Source of the DNA: Pseudomonas serbica
GTDB lineage: Bacteria > Pseudomonadota > Gammaproteobacteria > Pseudomonadales > Pseudomonadaceae
Length of the DNA stretch: 64,000 bases
NCBI RefSeq assembly: GCF_028823535.1
Contig: NZ_JAQIYM010000021.1
Coordinates: forward strand, 1 to 64,000
Reading direction: 5' to 3'
Position numbers and translations under genes: made by a program
Part shown: piece by piece, positions 26,465 to 34,591 of the stretch
Layout: each line of letters starts with the position of its first letter
Position numbering within the stretch: position 1 is the stretch's first letter
Notes under the pieces: generated by a model
What the model was told of the DNA's origin: nothing
Database searches by the model: none
Seen by the model: the letters and a program-made list of their open reading frames with translations, nothing else

Positions 26465-27520
26465 TCAGCGACGATCGTCGACCCGAGCGTGACTCTTGCT
26501 CCAGTCGGTCAACAGGCTGTAAGCCACGGCCAGCAGGGTCGGGCCGATAAACAGGCCAATGAAGCCGAACGCGATCAAGCCGCCAAACACACCAAGCAAC
26601 ACGATCACCAGCGGCAAGTTCCCGCCCCGGCTGATCAGGTAAGGCTTGAGCACGTTGTCCACGCCACTGATGATGAACATGCCCCAGATGCCAAGGAACA
26701 CCGCCATTGCGTAATCACCCTTCCAGACCAGCCAGGCAGTCGCTGGAATCCATACCAGCGGCGGTCCCATGGGTATCAGGCTGAGCATGAAGGTCACGAT
26801 ACCCAGCACCAGCGCACCGGGAACGCCGGCAATCAGGAAGCCGATCAGCGCCAGCACGGCCTGTGCCGCAGCGGTGCCGATCACGCCGTTCACCACCCGT
26901 TGCACCGTGCCCGCTACCAGCTCGATGTAATACCCGGCACGGTGGCCGATCAGGCGCTCCAGCAAACCATGGACAAAGGCCGCCAACCGCGGGCCGTCCC
27001 GATAGAAAAAGAACACGAAGACAATGCTCAGGGTCAGCTCGAGAATGCCGCTGCCAATCTGCGCGCTGCGCGCCAGCAACCAGTTACCGACCTGGCCCAG
27101 ATAAGGCTTGAGCGACACCATCATCGCCGCGCCCTGCTGATCGATGCTGTTCCAGATCACCACCAGCCGTTCGCCCACCAAGGGAATGCTGCCCAGCCAT
27201 TGCGGCGCTTCAGGCAGACCATCGACCTGCACATCCTTGATGAACGCCGTGGCATCGCGCACATGGTCCGCCAGGTTGAACCCCAGCCATACCAGGGGCG
27301 CCGCCACCAGCACCATCCAGCCCACGGTGAGCAAGGCGGCCGCCAGGGATTCGCGGCCATTGAGCCAGCGGGTCAGCAGGCGCATCAGTGGCCAACTGGC
27401 GAAGGCCAGCACTGCGCCCCAGAACAGGGCCGACCAGAACGGCGCCATCACCCAGAAGCTCGCGCCAAACAGCACCAGGAGCAGGATCTGCACCAACAGC
27501 CGATCGTTATTGATCATCAC
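26465..27520 (-). CDS. AI-2E family transporter (PerM-like)
   Basis: A 351-residue inner-membrane protein of the UPF0118/AI-2E family with about eight spans. The family region IPMGPPLVWIPATAWLVWKG near residue 250 and the C-terminal GLIAFGFIGLFIGPTLLAVAYSLL are clear. Family members include TqsA and Na+/H+ antiporter-like proteins; the autoinducer name does not prove the substrate. Convergent with the kinase gene (one base between stops) and possibly read through from the DUF4892 gene upstream. Confidence 0.92.
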   Translation of the reverse strand: MMINNDRLLVQILLLVLFGASFWVMAPFWSALFWGAVLAFASWPLMRLLTRWLNGRESLAAALLTVGWMVLVAAPLVWLGFNLADHVRDATAFIKDVQVDGLPEAPQWLGSIPLVGERLVVIWNSIDQQGAAMMVSLKPYLGQVGNWLLARSAQIGSGILELTLSIVFVFFFYRDGPRLAAFVHGLLERLIGHRAGYYIELVAGTVQRVVNGVIGTAAAQAVLALIGFLIAGVPGALVLGIVTFMLSLIPMGPPLVWIPATAWLVWKGDYAMAVFLGIWGMFIISGVDNVLKPYLISRGGNLPLVIVLLGVFGGLIAFGFIGLFIGPTLLAVAYSLLTDWSKSHARVDDRR

Positions 27521-27586
27521 AGTCTCGATAAAATCATTTCAGCAAAAAGAGTAGGCGAACACGCCGCGCGCGTTCGCCGGATAACC

Positions 27587-28405
27587 CTAGCGCAGCAGTT
27601 TGATATGCAAACCGGAGCCGTCGACAGCACCGGTTTCCATCCGTGCCGCCCGAACGCCCTGCTCGATCAGCGACTGACGCCATGCTTCGGCATTGGGCCC
27701 CGAGACACTGACCCGCAAGGTGGTGTCCAGGTTCAGTCCCCGGGAGATCAGGCGCAGCCAGGTGTCATCGGGCGCTTCGGTCAACTTGGGGAAGTCGAGC
27801 TCGCCGGTACTCTTGAGCTCGCGCAGCAAGGTCGCGGAGGTGGGCAGCAAATCCCCCAACGGAGCGACGGCGTCGAACTGTTCGACGTGCAGATAGGCTT
27901 TACGGTTGCCACGGGTGATGCTGTAAAGCGCCACCAGCGTGTTGTCCCGAGGCGCGGCCAGGCGCAGCAGCAGGTACGCCTGCTCATTATCGGCGCCATA
28001 GAGCTTGGCGTTACCGAACACTTCGTTGGCCCATAGGCTGCTTTCGCCGCAATCTCGAGCCTGGCACCAGAACAGCAACTGCGCATCCTGCTGCTGCAGC
28101 GCTTCGCGCGCCGCGGTGAACGCCTCGGTGGCTGAATGCTCGGCCGGCAACTCATAGGTCACCGAGGTGACATTCCCACGGGCACTGACCTGGCCGTCAA
28201 AGCGCAACTGGCCGCTGATCTTGCGGATCGAGCCGAGCGGGTAGATCCGCTCCAGCTCTGCCGCGGGGCGATAATCGACGATCTGCGCATCGGTCATGCG
28301 CGGCACGATCGGCAGGTCCTGACTGCCCGGCAGATCGGCGGCTAACGATAGAGGACTGAAACAACAGAGCATCAGCAAACTGAGTGAGCGCATGGATAGA
28401 CTCAT
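27587..28405 (-). CDS. DUF4892 domain-containing periplasmic protein
   Basis: About 272 residues when started at MSLSMRSLSLLML (28405) or four codons less (28393). A signal peptide with cleavage near SLAADLPGSQD is evident. The body is a DUF4892 domain (PIVPRMTDAQIVDYR...LERIYPLGSI). No enzymatic motif; the C-terminal region GLNLDTTLRVSVSGPNAEAWRQSLIEQGVRAARME looks OmpA-like. Function unknown. Last gene downstream of the acyl-CoA synthetase set. Confidence 0.83.
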   Translation of the reverse strand: MSLSMRSLSLLMLCCFSPLSLAADLPGSQDLPIVPRMTDAQIVDYRPAAELERIYPLGSIRKISGQLRFDGQVSARGNVTSVTYELPAEHSATEAFTAAREALQQQDAQLLFWCQARDCGESSLWANEVFGNAKLYGADNEQAYLLLRLAAPRDNTLVALYSITRGNRKAYLHVEQFDAVAPLGDLLPTSATLLRELKSTGELDFPKLTEAPDDTWLRLISRGLNLDTTLRVSVSGPNAEAWRQSLIEQGVRAARMETGAVDGSGLHIKLLR

Positions 28406-28511
28406 CGGATCAGCACGACCTTGTGGCCAATCGGGGGCGCAGCGGTGTAGAGGTCTATCATGGTTGTCTCCCTTTTCAACCCGCCCAGCCTCGACAGTTG
28501 CCCGGCGCAAG

Positions 28512-29366
28512 TCAAGGAATGACGAAGAACCGATTGAAACAGTCTGCGACAAGATCGGCGCCGGCTTCATCATTCAGGTGCAAATGATGGCCGCCTGGCA
28601 GCTGTTCAATGCTCAAGGGTAGACGCTCCAGCAACTCGGGGTGCTTGGCGAGCATGCCATCGGCGGCGACCACCAGCTTCGCCGGGCAGGCGATCCGCTG
28701 GACGAAGGCCATGGCCTGCTCGGTGGTCAGGCGCAACGGCGACGGCAGCGTGAGGCGACTGTCGGTGCGCCAGGTGTAGCCGCCCGGCACCGGCATCAGG
28801 CCACGCTGGGCCAGCAGCTCGGCGGCTTCGCGACTGACCGCCACCAGGCCTTTCATGCGCGCTTCGATGGCGCGGTCGAGGGTGCTGTAGACCGGCTTGC
28901 GCTTTTCCCGCAGATCCAGCTGCGCCTGCAGGGCCATGCCCATGCGTTCGGCAGCGTTTTCGCCTTTGTCCGTGGGCGGAATGACGCCATCAATCAACGC
29001 CAGGTGGGTGACCCGCTCCGGTAACGAGCCGGCAATGATCAGCGATGCGATGGCCCCCATCGAATGCCCCAGCAACGCAAACCGCTTCAGCCCAAGCTGT
29101 TCTGCCACTTGCAGCACATCGTGGGCATAGTCCCACATGGCGTAACCGGCGCCCGGCGGGCGGTGCCCCGAATGCCCGTGACCGGCCATGTCCAGGGCGA
29201 TAATGCGCAGGCCTTTGAGTTTCGGTGCCAGGCGGGCAAAGCTGTTGGCGTTGTCCAGCCAGCCATGCAGGGCAATCACCGGCAAACCGTCTTCGGGGCC
29301 AAACAGGTGCGCCGCCAGTTCGATGTGCGGCAGGTTCAGGCGAACTTCTTCAACGACATGGCTCAT
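28512..29366 (-). CDS. Alpha/beta hydrolase (second of pair)
   Basis: A 284-residue cytosolic serine hydrolase. HGWLDNANSF provides the oxyanion region, GHSMGAIAS the nucleophile elbow (catalytic serine near 101) and GGHHLHLN the catalytic histidine. Start MSHVVEEVRLN overlaps the upstream hydrolase stop by four bases (ATGA), so the two are translationally coupled. Substrate unknown; the neighbours suggest an ester or thioester of a fatty acid. Confidence 0.9.
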   Translation of the reverse strand: MSHVVEEVRLNLPHIELAAHLFGPEDGLPVIALHGWLDNANSFARLAPKLKGLRIIALDMAGHGHSGHRPPGAGYAMWDYAHDVLQVAEQLGLKRFALLGHSMGAIASLIIAGSLPERVTHLALIDGVIPPTDKGENAAERMGMALQAQLDLREKRKPVYSTLDRAIEARMKGLVAVSREAAELLAQRGLMPVPGGYTWRTDSRLTLPSPLRLTTEQAMAFVQRIACPAKLVVAADGMLAKHPELLERLPLSIEQLPGGHHLHLNDEAGADLVADCFNRFFVIP

Positions 29367-30169
29367 GCGCAATCCTGCTGTTGGCGAGCGCCCCAGCGGT
29401 TGAACAGTTTTTTCAGCAGCGTGGCCGTGTCCTGCGGGCGTTCCAGGGGAAACATGTGACCGCCAGGCATGCTCAGCGCCTCGCCCTTTGGCATACGCCC
29501 GACGGAACTGGTGTGATGGCGCATCACCACCTTGCTCTTTTGCCCGCGAACCACCGCCAGCGGCACTTTCAATTGCCGCGTCCTGCCGGGGCTGGTGTGC
29601 GGCACGCCACGGTAGATGCTGATTTCCGTGGCCGGATCGAAACGCAGGCGCAGCTTATCGCCCACTTGGTGCAATCCATATTGCAGATAGGCGTCGAAGC
29701 ACTCCGGATCGAAGCTGCGAAACAGGGTTTTACCGGCGAAATAACGGCGCGCGCTGTCAAGGTCGGCGAACTCTTCCCGCCGCCCCAGGGTGCGACCGGC
29801 CGGGGTCAGGCGGTCAATGAAACCGAATCGCTTGGCGGCACGGATGACCCATTGGTCGGTACGGGTCAGCACCGGGGAATCGAGCATCACCACCCCGCGA
29901 TACAACTCGGGGCAACGCAACGCCGCGTGCAGGTGCAGTACGCCGCCGAAGGAATGACCAACGCCCCACACCGGCTCCGGTTGTTGCTGCAGGTGGTGGA
30001 TCAGTTCATCCACCAGGTTGTACCAGTTGTCATCCGCCGGGTACCGCGGGTCGTGAGCGTGCTGCTCCAGATGCGTCACCTGATATTCGGGTGCCAGCGC
30101 CGCAAACAACTTGCCGTAGGTCCCCGAAGGAAAACCATTGGCGTGGGCGAAAAATATCTGTTGCGACAT
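29363..30169 (-). CDS. Alpha/beta hydrolase (first of pair)
   Basis: A 268-residue serine hydrolase starting at MSQQIFFAHANGFPSGTYGKLF. HANGFP is the oxyanion motif, GHSFGGVLHLHAAL the nucleophile elbow and PGGHMFPLE carries the histidine. It resembles YfbB/MenH-like hydrolases only at superfamily level. About 110 bases separate it from the thioesterase gene upstream. Not similar enough to its neighbour to be a simple tandem duplicate. Confidence 0.9.
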   Translation of the reverse strand: MSQQIFFAHANGFPSGTYGKLFAALAPEYQVTHLEQHAHDPRYPADDNWYNLVDELIHHLQQQPEPVWGVGHSFGGVLHLHAALRCPELYRGVVMLDSPVLTRTDQWVIRAAKRFGFIDRLTPAGRTLGRREEFADLDSARRYFAGKTLFRSFDPECFDAYLQYGLHQVGDKLRLRFDPATEISIYRGVPHTSPGRTRQLKVPLAVVRGQKSKVVMRHHTSSVGRMPKGEALSMPGGHMFPLERPQDTATLLKKLFNRWGARQQQDCA

Positions 30170-30282
30170 ACCGTTCGATCCATCAACGAAGACAAAGCCC
30201 GATTGTCCGCAAGAGCGCGTCCTACAGCAATGACCGTAACTGACAGGAAGGATGACAGTCCGGTCAAAGCCATCGTCCACCA

Positions 30283-30726
30283 TTACCTTGCTGGCGGATT
30301 CTCACCCAGCGGCACTACCGCCATGGTTAGCCGCGACACACAACTGGCTTTGCCTTCGTCACTGGTCAAACGGATATCCCAGACATGGGTCGTACGCCCG
30401 ATATGAATGGCCTTGGCCACCGCCGTCACCCGCCCGCTGCGCAGGCCGCGCAAATGGTTGGCGTTGATTTCCAGGCCCACGCAATAGAATTTGCTGGTAT
30501 CGATGCACAAATAGCTGGCCATCGAGCCGACCGATTCAGCCAGCACCACCGAGGCGCCGCCATGCAGTAAACCGTAAGGCTGGTGAGTGCGATGATCGAC
30601 GACCATGCTCGCGGTGAGGGACTCTTCATCGAAGGCTTCAAAACGAATGTCCAGCACTTCGCCGATGGTGTTTTTCTGAAGTGCGTTCAACTGTTCGATG
30701 TTCGGAGCGGTACGCCACAGACTCAT
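30283..30726 (-). CDS. Hotdog-fold thioesterase (PaaI/YbdB type)
   Basis: A 147-residue acyl-CoA thioesterase. The family motif HRTHQPYGLLHGGASVVLAESVGS is near residues 47-70, with the catalytic acidic residue in VLAES and the GLEINANHLR strand after it. A good ribosome site AAGGAAAC precedes MSLWRTAPN. It directly follows the acyl-CoA synthetase gene (32 bases), an arrangement in which the two enzymes form and hydrolyse a CoA thioester. Confidence 0.92.
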   Translation of the reverse strand: MSLWRTAPNIEQLNALQKNTIGEVLDIRFEAFDEESLTASMVVDHRTHQPYGLLHGGASVVLAESVGSMASYLCIDTSKFYCVGLEINANHLRGLRSGRVTAVAKAIHIGRTTHVWDIRLTSDEGKASCVSRLTMAVVPLGENPPAR

Positions 30727-30758
30727 AGCAGAGTTTCCTTGTTGATTTTGTTCGTGGC

Positions 30759-32414
30759 TCAATCCTGCCACAGCACCGCTTCACTGTGTTCGCTCCATTC
30801 TTCGAAGCGGGCGCCGTAAGCGGCTTCGATCACGTTGCGCTTGATCTTCAGGGTCGGCGTGAGAAAGCCGTTTTCCACTGCCCAGCTGTCCTTGACCACC
30901 ACCAGTCGCCGCAAGCGCTCGTGCTTGTCCAGGGCGTTGTTGACCTCTTCCAGAAGTTTTTCCAGGCTTGAATGCAATCCGGCCCGTGCCTCCTGCTGCC
31001 CGACAGCCGAGAGTACGCACAAGCCCAGCGGCGCACTCAAGCCATCACCGACCACGCACACTTGCTCGATACGCGAATGCACCGCCAGGCGGTTTTCGAT
31101 GGGCGCCGGGGCCACGTATTTGCCTTTGCTGGTCTTGAAGATTTCCTTCAGGCGCCCGGTCAGGCGCAGGTTGCCTTCGGCATCTTCCTCGCCCTTGTCG
31201 CCGGTGCGCAGGAAGCCATCCTCAGTGATGGTATCGGCGGTTTTCTGCGGCTCCTTGAAATACCCGAGCATGGTCGCGCCGCTGCGCACCATGACCTCGC
31301 CCGATTCGTCGATGCGCACCTCGACCTCCGGGCATGGCCTGCCAATCCAGCCCTGTTTGTAATGTCCCGGCAGACAAATGTGCGAGTAGCCGCAACTTTC
31401 CGTCATGCCGTAGACCTCCAGCACGTCCAGCCCAAGCTTGCGGTACCACAGCAGTAAACTCAGCGGCACCGGCGCGGCACCGGACAGGGCAACGCGCAAG
31501 GCATCGAGCCCCAACCCCGCGAGGACTCTATGCCCGACCCGCTTGCCGATGATCGGCAGACCGAGCAGGAAGTCGAGGCGCTTTGCCGGAATCTTGCTGT
31601 ACACCCCCATCTGGAATTTGGTCCAGATGCGCGGCACGCCGAACAGTGCAGTGGGCCGGGCACGTTTTAGATCAGTGAGGAAGGTATCGAGGCTTTCGGC
31701 AAAAAACACAGTTTGCCCGGTATAGATCGATGCCAGTTCGACGAACATCCGCTCAGCAACGTGGCACAACGGCAAATACGACAACAACCGATCCGACTCA
31801 TTCAGGCCGAACAGTTGCGTGCCGCGCGTGGTGGCGAACGCCAGATTGGCGAAGCTGTGCATCACGCCCTTGGGCATGCCGGTGGTGCCGGAGGTGTAGA
31901 TGATGGTCGCCAGTTGATCGGCGGTGGGCCTGGGGTCGTCCTGGATCGGTGAGCTGCGTTGCAGGTCGGCCCAGCTGTAATCGAAGGTGCCGGGGGGATG
32001 CAGCGGCAGGCTGATGGTCGGCAGATCGGGACTAACCCCTCGGGACATGCCTGGCCAGTCGTCAAGTTTGCCGATGAACACCAGCGCCGCTTCCGAGTGT
32101 TCGAGCACCTGGCCCACCGATTCGGCAGTGAGGTTGGGGTACAGCGGCACCGAGACATGCCCGGCCATCCAGATCGCCAGGTCGGCAATGATCCAGTGCG
32201 CGCAGTTTTTCGAGATCAGGGCGATATGACTGCCTTGCGGCAGTTCCCGCGATCGCAGCCAATGGGCCGCGCATCGGGCCTGGTGACCGACGTCTTCCCA
32301 GGTCAGGGTCTCGACCTGCCCACCGCCCACTGGCTGGACAAGAAAACGCTGGCGGGGATGACGTGCCTCGCGCTCGTAGAAGATGTCCAGGGGCAAACGC
32401 GAAGCAGCAGGCAT
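30759..32414 (-). CDS. Long-chain-type AMP-binding acyl-CoA synthetase
   Basis: A 551-residue ANL-superfamily enzyme activating a carboxylic acid with ATP and CoA. P-loop YTSGTTGMPKG near 165-175, YGMTES near 345, RTGDKGEEDAEG near 415 and a lysine-containing C-terminal domain. Starts at MPAASRLPL behind AAGGAGCGAG. First gene of a minus-strand set with thioesterase, two hydrolases and a DUF4892 protein. The organisation corresponds to PA1617-PA1623 from memory. A perfect 28-bp palindrome lies 41 bases upstream of its start. Confidence 0.93.
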   Translation of the reverse strand: MPAASRLPLDIFYEREARHPRQRFLVQPVGGGQVETLTWEDVGHQARCAAHWLRSRELPQGSHIALISKNCAHWIIADLAIWMAGHVSVPLYPNLTAESVGQVLEHSEAALVFIGKLDDWPGMSRGVSPDLPTISLPLHPPGTFDYSWADLQRSSPIQDDPRPTADQLATIIYTSGTTGMPKGVMHSFANLAFATTRGTQLFGLNESDRLLSYLPLCHVAERMFVELASIYTGQTVFFAESLDTFLTDLKRARPTALFGVPRIWTKFQMGVYSKIPAKRLDFLLGLPIIGKRVGHRVLAGLGLDALRVALSGAAPVPLSLLLWYRKLGLDVLEVYGMTESCGYSHICLPGHYKQGWIGRPCPEVEVRIDESGEVMVRSGATMLGYFKEPQKTADTITEDGFLRTGDKGEEDAEGNLRLTGRLKEIFKTSKGKYVAPAPIENRLAVHSRIEQVCVVGDGLSAPLGLCVLSAVGQQEARAGLHSSLEKLLEEVNNALDKHERLRRLVVVKDSWAVENGFLTPTLKIKRNVIEAAYGARFEEWSEHSEAVLWQD

Positions 32415-32454
32415 GGGACTCGCTCCTTTGTTTTTTGTGCTTTGGAGCAAGCGT

Positions 32455-32482
32455 AGTTAACCAAGCAAGTGCTTGGTTAACT
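32455..32482. promoter_or_regulatory. Perfect 28-bp palindrome, candidate TetR-family operator
   Basis: Arms of 13 bases, AGTTAACCAAGCA and TGCTTGGTTAACT, are exactly complementary around a central AG. It lies just upstream of the acyl-CoA synthetase start and has no T-run, so it is not a terminator. Size and symmetry fit a TetR-type dimer site. No regulator gene is adjacent. Confidence 0.75.
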
Positions 32483-32501
32483 TTTTTCGAGAATCAACAG
32501 C

Positions 32502-32536
32502 AAAAGATCGCAGCCTGCAGGGAGCTGCGATCTTTT
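32502..32536 (-). terminator. Intrinsic terminator after sixA
   Basis: Arms AAAAGATCGCAGC / GCTGCGATCTTTT around a nine-base loop. It ends the gpsA-DUF4389-sixA unit and separates it from the acyl-CoA synthetase promoter region. Confidence 0.8.
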
Positions 32537-32541
32537 GGCGT

Positions 32542-32997
32542 TTATGGTTGCTTGATACTGTTGAGTTTCATGGAGCCGACCAACAACTCAGCACCATCGA
32601 GCTGCGCCAGACCGGCAGTGTCGACCCGCTCCGGCGGATGCCCGGCACCGTGTTGCAGGTAACTCAGCAGATTCCCCACCAAAGGGTTGTGACTGACCAG
32701 CAGCACGTCGCTGACCGCGACCATCTGTTCGGCCACCTTGTCCGGCTCGGTGTCCGGGGTCAGCCATTCCACAGTGCGGATTTCCGGCTCGAACCCCAAC
32801 GCGTCGCGCACCAGCTGCGCGGTTTCCTGTGCTCGCCGGTACGGGCTGGCGTAGATGGCAGTCAGCGGCTGCCCGATCAGGTTGGCAGCGCTGCGCAGCA
32901 CTTCCTCGCGCCCGTGCTCCGTCAGTTCCCGCTCCGAATCGTGGGGACGGGAGCCGTGTGGCACGGCTTCCCCATGACGCAATACCCAGAGTTTCAT
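32542..32997 (-). CDS. sixA: Phosphohistidine phosphatase SixA
   Basis: A 151-residue histidine-phosphatase-superfamily protein. The RHG motif is at residues 7-9 (VLRHGEAVPHG), with the second histidine in LLVSHNPLVG. SixA removes phosphate from histidine on HPt domains or the nitrogen PTS in other bacteria. The start overlaps the DUF4389 stop by four bases. Interesting here because an HPt-containing kinase (GacS) and an unpartnered hybrid kinase lie in the same window, although any link is speculation. Confidence 0.92.
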   Translation of the reverse strand: MKLWVLRHGEAVPHGSRPHDSERELTEHGREEVLRSAANLIGQPLTAIYASPYRRAQETAQLVRDALGFEPEIRTVEWLTPDTEPDKVAEQMVAVSDVLLVSHNPLVGNLLSYLQHGAGHPPERVDTAGLAQLDGAELLVGSMKLNSIKQP

Positions 32998-33341
32998 AGT
33001 TTGGGTTCCTCATCCCGGGCCGGGTGTGGCGCAGGCGCCACGGCGTGCGGCGCTTCACCTTCCGGCGTACGCGGCGTCGGCCAATCGGCGAACGGCCAGG
33101 GTTTCTGGTCGCTGTGAAAACTGCCGAAACGACCGATCTGGGCCAGGAACTGGCTCAGACTGTCGCCGAAGTTCATCAGGCTGGCGCTCGGGGCGCCATA
33201 AATCAAACGATAGATCAACTGCACCAGTACCACAGCGCCGAGCAGGAACTGCGCCACCTGCCAAACCAGCAGGAATACCACCATCCACAGCACCCGAAGC
33301 AGAATGGACTCGTATCTGGCTTCTACTTTTTGATCACTCAT
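32994..33341 (-). CDS. DUF4389 domain-containing membrane protein
   Basis: A 115-residue protein with one clear long hydrophobic stretch (about 14-45, VLWMVVFLLVWQVAQFLLGAVVLVQLIYRLIYG) and a hydrophilic, proline-rich C-terminus. DUF4389 proteins are small membrane proteins of unknown function. Located 29 bases after gpsA and overlapping sixA, so in one operon. Confidence 0.88.
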   Translation of the reverse strand: MSDQKVEARYESILLRVLWMVVFLLVWQVAQFLLGAVVLVQLIYRLIYGAPSASLMNFGDSLSQFLAQIGRFGSFHSDQKPWPFADWPTPRTPEGEAPHAVAPAPHPARDEEPKL

Positions 33342-33370
33342 GTCTCGCTCCGTTCCGGTGAAGTAATGTT

Positions 33371-34396
33371 TCAGTTGAAGCCACTGGTGGAAATAAAGTC
33401 GACGTCGGTCTTCGGCTCGCCGCGCATCAACAGCTCGATCACCTGCTCAAGCGTGCGCCCTTCGAACAGGATCGCGTGCAGCCCGGCGACTAACGGCATG
33501 TACACGCCAACCTCCTGGGACTTGGCCTTGAGCACCTTGAGGGTGTTCACGCCTTCGGCAACTTCGCCCAGTCGATTGACCGCCTCTTCGAGGCTCAAGC
33601 CCTGGCCAAGGGCGAATCCGACCTGATAGTTGCGGCTTTTTGGCGACGAGCAGGTGACGATCAGGTCACCCACGCCCGCCAGACCGAGGAATGTCATCGG
33701 GTTGGCGCCCTGATTCACGGCAAAGCGCGTCATTTCCGCCAGTGCCCGGGTAATCAGCATGCTCTTGGTGTTTTCGCCCATGCCCATCGCCACCGCCATG
33801 CCGGCGATGATCGCGTAGACGTTTTTCAACGCCCCGCCCAGCTCCACGCCAAAACGGTCGGCGCTGGCATACACGCGGAAGGTGCGGCCATGCAACACCT
33901 CCTGGACGTGCTGGCAGAGTTCTTCGTCTTCACTGGCGACCACGGTGGCGGTCAACGCGTGCTCGGCGATTTCACGGGCCAGGTTCGGCCCGGACAACAC
34001 GCCGATGCGAGCCAGTGGCGCGATCTCTTCGAGAATCTGACTCATCAGCTTGAACGTGTGGGCCTCGATGCCCTTGGTCAGGCTCACCAGCATTTTGCCG
34101 CTCAACCGTTCGGCGTGCGGGGCCAGCACCGAGCGCAACGCGCTGGAGGGTAGCGCGACGAAACTCAGGTCGCAGGCCTCCAGGGTGGCCTGCAGATCGG
34201 TGACCGGCGTCACACCGGGCAGGATCTTGATGCCTTTGAGGTATCGCGGGTTCTCGCGGTTGACCCGGATGGCCTCGGCCTGCTCGGGGTCACGCATCCA
34301 TTGCAGGACTTGATGTCCATTTTCTGCCAGCAAGTTAGCCACGGCGGTACCAAAACTTCCGCCTCCCAAGACTGCGATCGGGCGCTGTTCAGTCAT
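33371..34396 (-). CDS. gpsA: NAD(P)+-dependent glycerol-3-phosphate dehydrogenase
   Basis: Cytosolic enzyme that reduces dihydroxyacetone phosphate to sn-glycerol-3-phosphate, the phospholipid backbone. Starting at MTEQRPIAVLGGGSFGTAVANLL (341 residues) places the Rossmann GGGSFG at the expected distance; an upstream start at 34474 would add 26 residues. The catalytic lysine is in SFGVELGGALKNVYAI. First gene of gpsA-DUF4389-sixA. Confidence 0.96.
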   Translation of the reverse strand: MTEQRPIAVLGGGSFGTAVANLLAENGHQVLQWMRDPEQAEAIRVNRENPRYLKGIKILPGVTPVTDLQATLEACDLSFVALPSSALRSVLAPHAERLSGKMLVSLTKGIEAHTFKLMSQILEEIAPLARIGVLSGPNLAREIAEHALTATVVASEDEELCQHVQEVLHGRTFRVYASADRFGVELGGALKNVYAIIAGMAVAMGMGENTKSMLITRALAEMTRFAVNQGANPMTFLGLAGVGDLIVTCSSPKSRNYQVGFALGQGLSLEEAVNRLGEVAEGVNTLKVLKAKSQEVGVYMPLVAGLHAILFEGRTLEQVIELLMRGEPKTDVDFISTSGFN

Positions 34397-34591
34397 ATGC
34401 AATCCGTTAATCCATACCAGTGGCGATGCCGGCATTATACGGCGCGCCCACGTGTCGGCCAGTCCCCGCGTCAATTACCGGCATGCGTAGGAAGAAGTCC
34501 GGAAATACATAGGAAAATGCTTACATCGTGACTGGAAAAGTCAACGGGCTCGGTTAACATGCGCGCCATCGATCGTTGACAAGGATGTGAT

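Noticed and set aside
26489..28036. A 515-codon plus-strand open frame
   Set aside because: Runs opposite two genes with clear families (AI-2E transporter and DUF4892). Composition rich in H, Q and R, no motifs.
28512..30169. The two adjacent alpha/beta hydrolases as a tandem gene duplication
   Set aside because: Oxyanion motifs, loop lengths and termini differ clearly; they share only the superfamily fold.
32994..33341. DUF4389 protein as a toxin or holin-like small membrane protein
   Set aside because: It is stably embedded in the gpsA-sixA operon and no partner or lysis motif is visible.
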